Shown one piece after another: positions 1 to 5,082 of a stretch of DNA of 5,082 nt (position 1 is its first letter; the number at the start of each line of letters is the position of its first letter). The stretch spans positions 1-5,082 of the forward strand of contig JADZCL010000016.1 in NCBI GenBank assembly GCA_020851615.1, written 5' to 3'. Origin of the DNA: Rubrivivax sp. GTDB taxonomy: Bacteria; Pseudomonadota; Gammaproteobacteria; Burkholderiales; Burkholderiaceae_C. The translations under genes were made by a program, and so were the position numbers. The notes below the pieces were generated by a model that was not told the DNA's origin, made no database searches, and saw only the letters and a list, made by a program, of their open reading frames with translations.

Positions 1-177
1 GAGCGTGAACCACCACAGCGTCGTCTTGGCCGCATCCTGCACCCGCGCAAAGCCCAGTCCGGCCATGGACAGACCCAGGCCAAGCCCCGCGAGCACGAAA
101 ACGCCCCACGCCCCGCTGAGGGTGCGGACGGACCTTCGACTGGGGGGGGCCTTCGGGGTGGACGTGCTGCTGCCCAT
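1..177 (-). CDS. Partial membrane protein of unknown function (N-terminal 59 residues)
   Basis: An open minus-strand frame starts at the ATG at 177 and runs off the left edge without a stop. About five in six of its codons end in G or C, as in the certain genes nearby, which supports real coding. The N-terminus (residues 1-22) is polar and rich in Ser, Thr, Pro and Arg. A hydrophobic stretch at about residues 23-44 (AWGVFVLAGLGLGLSMAGLG) looks like a transmembrane helix with a cytoplasmic Arg-rich flank. A short charged segment (RVQDAAK) and an aromatic LWWFTL follow, which may begin a second helix, so an inner-membrane protein is likely. An in-frame ATG at 231 would add 18 residues; neither start has a clear Shine-Dalgarno sequence, and the 177 start is a choice. 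An eight-C tract (142-149) lies at codons 10-12. I do not recognise the family. It is transcribed away from comEA. Confidence 0.55.
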   Translation of the reverse strand, partial: MGSSTSTPKAPPSRRSVRTLSGAWGVFVLAGLGLGLSMAGLGFARVQDAAKTTLWWFTL

Positions 178-311
178 CGTTCGTGATGCGTGGGCCGTCC
201 AAGCCGCGGCACCTGTTCGTCGCTGCCCCATAGCTTAGCGGGGGCCGCGCGCGCCCCGCCGGCTACGCCCCCAATCGCGGTGCACTCGGCGGCAGGAACT
301 CCGCCGCGGGA

Positions 312-340
312 GTGACGGCCACCGCCCCGCTGCCTAGAGT
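312..340 (+). promoter_or_regulatory. Candidate sigma70-type promoter for the comEA-like gene
   Basis: GTGACG at 312-317 matches four of six positions of the -35 consensus TTGACA, and TAGAGT at 335-340 matches four of six of the -10 consensus TATAAT. The spacer is 17 bp, the ideal distance. Transcription would start near 347 and leave a leader of about 80 nt before the ATG at 426. In a GC-rich region an AT-leaning hexamer at the right spacing is suggestive, but two 4/6 matches can occur by chance. Confidence 0.3.
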
Positions 341-412
341 CCACTGCAGCCCGAACGCCAGGCCCAACAGCAGACAGCGCCCCGGGCTCATCCCGACCCA
401 CGACGTTTCCCC

Positions 413-418
413 AAGGAG
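413..418 (+). promoter_or_regulatory. Ribosome binding site deciding the comEA start
   Basis: AAGGAG at 413-418 is a near-perfect Shine-Dalgarno sequence ending 7 nt before the ATG at 426. It fixes that ATG as the start rather than the in-frame GTG at 312, which would put 38 additional polar, Pro/Arg-rich residues in front of what is clearly a signal peptide. Confidence 0.85.
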
Positions 419-425
419 ATTCACC

Positions 426-785
426 ATGTTGCGTTCCATGCTCGCCGCCGCTCTTGCCGCGCTGGCCCTCAATGTCTTTGCCGCCGTCGACGTCAACAAG
501 GCCAGTCAGGCCGAACTCGAAGGCGTCAAAGGCATCGGCCCGGCGCTGTCGGGCAAGATCCTCACCGCCCGCAAGACCTCGGACTTCAAGGACTGGGGCG
601 ACTTCGTCGACCGCGTTGCCGGCGTCGGGCCGGGCAACGCAGCACGCTTCTCCCAGGCCGGCCTGACCGTCGGCGGACAGGCCTACGTGGCAACGACGGT
701 GGCCAAGACCGACAAGCCCGCGCGGGGCGAGCGCAAGGCCGCGCACAAGAGCGTGCACAGCGACGGCCAGGCCGCGCCGAAGTAG
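426..785 (+). CDS. comEA: ComEA-like secreted helix-hairpin-helix DNA-binding protein
   Basis: A 119-residue protein. Residues 1-19 or 1-20 form a signal peptide (MLRSMLAAALAALALNVFA, then AVDVNKAS), with cleavage likely after Ala19 or Ala20. No lipobox cysteine is seen, so a soluble periplasmic protein is expected. Residues 21-82 are the ComEA domain. The VDVNKAS..EL opening is the family hallmark, followed by two helix-hairpin-helix turns, KGIGP at 35-39 and AGVGP at 65-69, which contact the DNA backbone without sequence specificity. In naturally competent Gram-negatives, ComEA binds incoming double-stranded DNA in the periplasm and ratchets it inward. The Lys/Arg/His-rich tail (about residues 93-119) lies outside the domain and is probably disordered. 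The start is set by the AAGGAG site 7 nt upstream. No other competence gene is in the window, so competence is inferred from the family only; many Betaproteobacteria carry such a protein without demonstrated competence. The gene converges on the patatin gene, with 15 bp between stops. Confidence 0.88.
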   Translation: MLRSMLAAALAALALNVFAAVDVNKASQAELEGVKGIGPALSGKILTARKTSDFKDWGDFVDRVAGVGPGNAARFSQAGLTVGGQAYVATTVAKTDKPARGERKAAHKSVHSDGQAAPK

Positions 786-793
786 ACCCGGCG

Positions 794-807
794 GCCCTGC
801 TCAGGGC
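794..807. terminator. Short inverted repeat between convergent stops, possible weak bidirectional terminator
   Basis: GCCCTG (794-799) and CAGGGC (802-807) form a perfect inverted repeat around CT, which would fold as a 5-bp stem with a GCTC loop. It lies just after the comEA stop (783-785) and spans the patatin stop (801-803). No T-run follows on either strand, so it is not a typical intrinsic terminator. Its position between convergent genes is the main reason to list it. Confidence 0.25.
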
Positions 808-2054
808 AGCTCGAAGTCCAGTTCACGGGGCACGGTGCCGGCCGCCGCAGCCGGCTCGGCCCGGCCCCAACCGAAGAACTGCAGCACCTCGTCGCGGCGC
901 GCCTGCACGTCGGCCTCGCCCAGCGCGATCAGCTCGCGCGTGTAGGGCGCCTCGAACAGCAGGTAGCTGGCCAGCGCCGAGCCGCCGCGGGCGTCGTTCA
1001 CGCTGTTGCCCACGCCCACGCCGCGCAGCAGGGTGCGCACGGTCATCGGCATGCACTCGAGGTGGCGCTCGGCGACATCGTCCAGGCGCTGGCTGGGCGC
1101 GATCACGAGCGACTCGAGCGGGCGCAGCGGCGTGTCCTGCCGCACGCCGTCGGGCAGCAGGGCCAGTGTGCGGTTGATGCGCTGCATGCGCTCGATGTCC
1201 ACCGCCAGCGCGTCCAGGAAGATGTTGGAAAGCGCGTGGCCTGCAATCTGCGCCAGGCTCGGGTAACCCGCCGTCGTGCTGGCACGCCCACCCGACTCAT
1301 GCATGCGCCCCGCGCCAATGATCAACAGGCGCTGTGCCCCCAGGTGGATGGCCGGCGAAAGCGGCGCCGTCTGCCGCATCGAGCCGTCACCGTACCAGCC
1401 TTCGCCGCCGGCGACGGCGAGCCGCCCGGCCGGGAACACGAACGGGATCGCCGACGATGCAAGCAGGTGGGCATGCGAAATCGAGCCGCGCACGGCCATG
1501 CGTTGCGAGCGCACCCAGGGCGTGAGTGCCGGATTGCCGTCGTAGAAGGTGACGTGCTGGCCACTGGTGTAGCTGGAGGCCGTGACCGCCAGCGCGTGCA
1601 GTTGGCGTTGCGCGTACATCAGCGGCAGGCGCTCCAGCGGCACCAGCCGCTGCAACAGGCCGGCCAGCGGGGCGTTGTCCAGCAGCGAGCGTGGCCGCAG
1701 CCGGCGCCAGCGCGCGATCACCCACCCCAGCGAGAGCATGGTCAGCCACTGCGCCCCGCTGCGGATCACCCCCAGCGAATCCGCGCGATAGACCTGCTCG
1801 GCGCGAAAGCCCTGCCAGACCTTGGCCAGCACCTCGACGGCGAGCTCGAAGCGATCGGCGTGGCTGGCCAGCGCCGCGGCATTGATGGCGCCGGCCGAGG
1901 TGCCGACGATGATGCCGAACGGATTGCGCAGCCGCGCGCGTGGGGCAAGCACGTCACGCCGGATGCGCGCAATGGCGCGCAGCACGCCGACCTGGTAGGC
2001 CGCACGTGCGCCACCCCCGCTGAGGACCAGCCCGGTCAGAGGCGTTTCGTACAT
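801..2054 (-). CDS. Patatin-like phospholipase family protein
   Basis: A 417-residue serine acyl hydrolase (lipase/phospholipase A type). The oxyanion-hole loop is LSGGGARAAYQVG at residues 11-23. The nucleophile elbow is GTSAG at 51-55, with Ser53 as nucleophile. The family-typical ASSAIPFVFPA segment lies at 199-209, and the dyad aspartate is Asp223 in DGS (222-225, GDGS), where DGG or DGA is commoner. Both catalytic residues are present, so it is probably active on acyl lipids; the substrate cannot be read. No signal peptide is seen and the N-terminus enters the domain at once, suggesting a cytosolic or inner-membrane-associated enzyme. Residues about 103-116 (WLTMLSLGWVIARW) are hydrophobic and might touch a membrane. 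The ATG at 2054 is chosen because it sits just before the conserved first strand; upstream in-frame sequence is low-complexity Arg/Ser-rich and overlaps dnaE. Its only Shine-Dalgarno-like sequence is 16 nt upstream, too far for the usual spacing. The gene follows dnaE on the same strand after 91 bp. Confidence 0.9.
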   Translation of the reverse strand: MYETPLTGLVLSGGGARAAYQVGVLRAIARIRRDVLAPRARLRNPFGIIVGTSAGAINAAALASHADRFELAVEVLAKVWQGFRAEQVYRADSLGVIRSGAQWLTMLSLGWVIARWRRLRPRSLLDNAPLAGLLQRLVPLERLPLMYAQRQLHALAVTASSYTSGQHVTFYDGNPALTPWVRSQRMAVRGSISHAHLLASSAIPFVFPAGRLAVAGGEGWYGDGSMRQTAPLSPAIHLGAQRLLIIGAGRMHESGGRASTTAGYPSLAQIAGHALSNIFLDALAVDIERMQRINRTLALLPDGVRQDTPLRPLESLVIAPSQRLDDVAERHLECMPMTVRTLLRGVGVGNSVNDARGGSALASYLLFEAPYTRELIALGEADVQARRDEVLQFFGWGRAEPAAAAGTVPRELDFELP

Positions 2055-2145
2055 GGCTGCACTGTAGCTGCCTCCCGTGCGCGCGCGGATGCGAGCGTGC
2101 CTGCAGGTGCGTGCATGCCCACACGGCGAGTGCTGCTGCGGGCAG
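2055..2145 (-). other. dnaE-patatin spacer with a purine-rich site and a weak hairpin
   Basis: This 91-bp gap separates the dnaE stop from the patatin ATG. Read on the minus strand, it contains an imperfect hairpin just after the dnaE stop: GCCCGCA and TGTGGGC (plus-strand 2137-2143 and 2117-2123) give 7 pairs including one G-U, with a 13-nt loop and no T-run, so termination is doubtful. GGGAGG (plus-strand 2071-2076) resembles a Shine-Dalgarno site but lies 16 nt from the ATG. I see no clear promoter. The simplest reading is read-through from dnaE into the patatin gene. Confidence 0.4.

Positions 2146-5082
<2,937 letters not shown>

Larger units (their letters stand above)
178..425. other. 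Divergent intergenic region
   Basis: This stretch separates the leftward membrane-protein gene from the rightward comEA-like gene. It holds the candidate promoter at 312-340 and the ribosome binding site at 413-418. A GC-only inverted repeat (GCGGGG at 238-243 with CCCCGC at 254-259, and a CG-alternating loop) is present, but in DNA this rich in G and C it is weak evidence of function and has no T-tract. If the left gene starts at the in-frame ATG at 231, the region shrinks to 232-425. A GTG-started extension of comEA from 312 would overlap this region but is not favoured. No RNA gene was seen. Confidence 0.5.

Noticed and set aside
5..238. A 77-codon plus-strand open frame at the left edge
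   Set aside because: Its product is Pro/Arg/Ala-rich with no structure, while the opposite strand has better codon bias and a transmembrane helix.
238..259. GC-rich hairpin as a terminator or regulatory stem
   Set aside because: The 6-bp stem is made only of G and C in GC-rich DNA, with no T-run, and lies between divergent gene starts where a terminator is not expected.
312..425. A 38-residue N-terminal extension of the ComEA-like protein from a GTG
   Set aside because: The ATG at 426 has a strong ribosome binding site at ideal spacing and begins a typical signal peptide; the extension would bury that peptide inside the protein.
263..499. A 78-codon minus-strand open frame overlapping the comEA start
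   Set aside because: It overlaps the signal-peptide region of comEA in antisense, and its start lies inside that gene. The hydrophobic part is a by-product of the complementary strand.

Overview
The window is very GC-rich (visibly well above 60%, with G or C in most third codon positions) and carries gene types usual in Proteobacteria. The DnaE is of the Gram-negative DnaE1 type, and the small secreted helix-hairpin-helix protein is of the kind common in Betaproteobacteria. I infer a high-GC betaproteobacterium, most likely Burkholderiales, from protein style and base composition only. No database search was possible.

Layout from left to right. (1) Positions 1-177, minus strand: the N-terminal end of an unrecognised membrane protein that runs off the left edge. 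(2) Positions 178-425: a divergent intergenic stretch with a plausible sigma70-type promoter and a strong ribosome binding site for the next gene. (3) Positions 426-785, plus strand: a 119-residue ComEA-like periplasmic DNA-binding protein. (4) Positions 801-2054, minus strand: a patatin-like phospholipase/acyl hydrolase with an intact Ser-Asp dyad, converging on comEA with only 15 bp between the two stop codons. (5) Positions 2146-5082, minus strand: dnaE, the replicative DNA polymerase III alpha subunit. It is open at the right edge and lacks roughly its first 190 residues; all polymerase catalytic aspartates and a beta-clamp-binding motif are present.

dnaE and the patatin gene run in the same direction with a 91-bp gap and no convincing terminator between them, so they may share a transcript. 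No functional link between replication and lipid hydrolysis can be read from the sequence. ComEA and the left-edge gene are separate, divergently transcribed units.

I found no mobile element, CRISPR array, RNA gene or evident new system. This looks like an ordinary chromosomal core region. The points most worth a second look are the unnamed left-edge membrane protein with a C8 tract near its start, the weakly signalled start of the patatin gene, the basic tail of the ComEA protein and the dnaE-patatin linkage.
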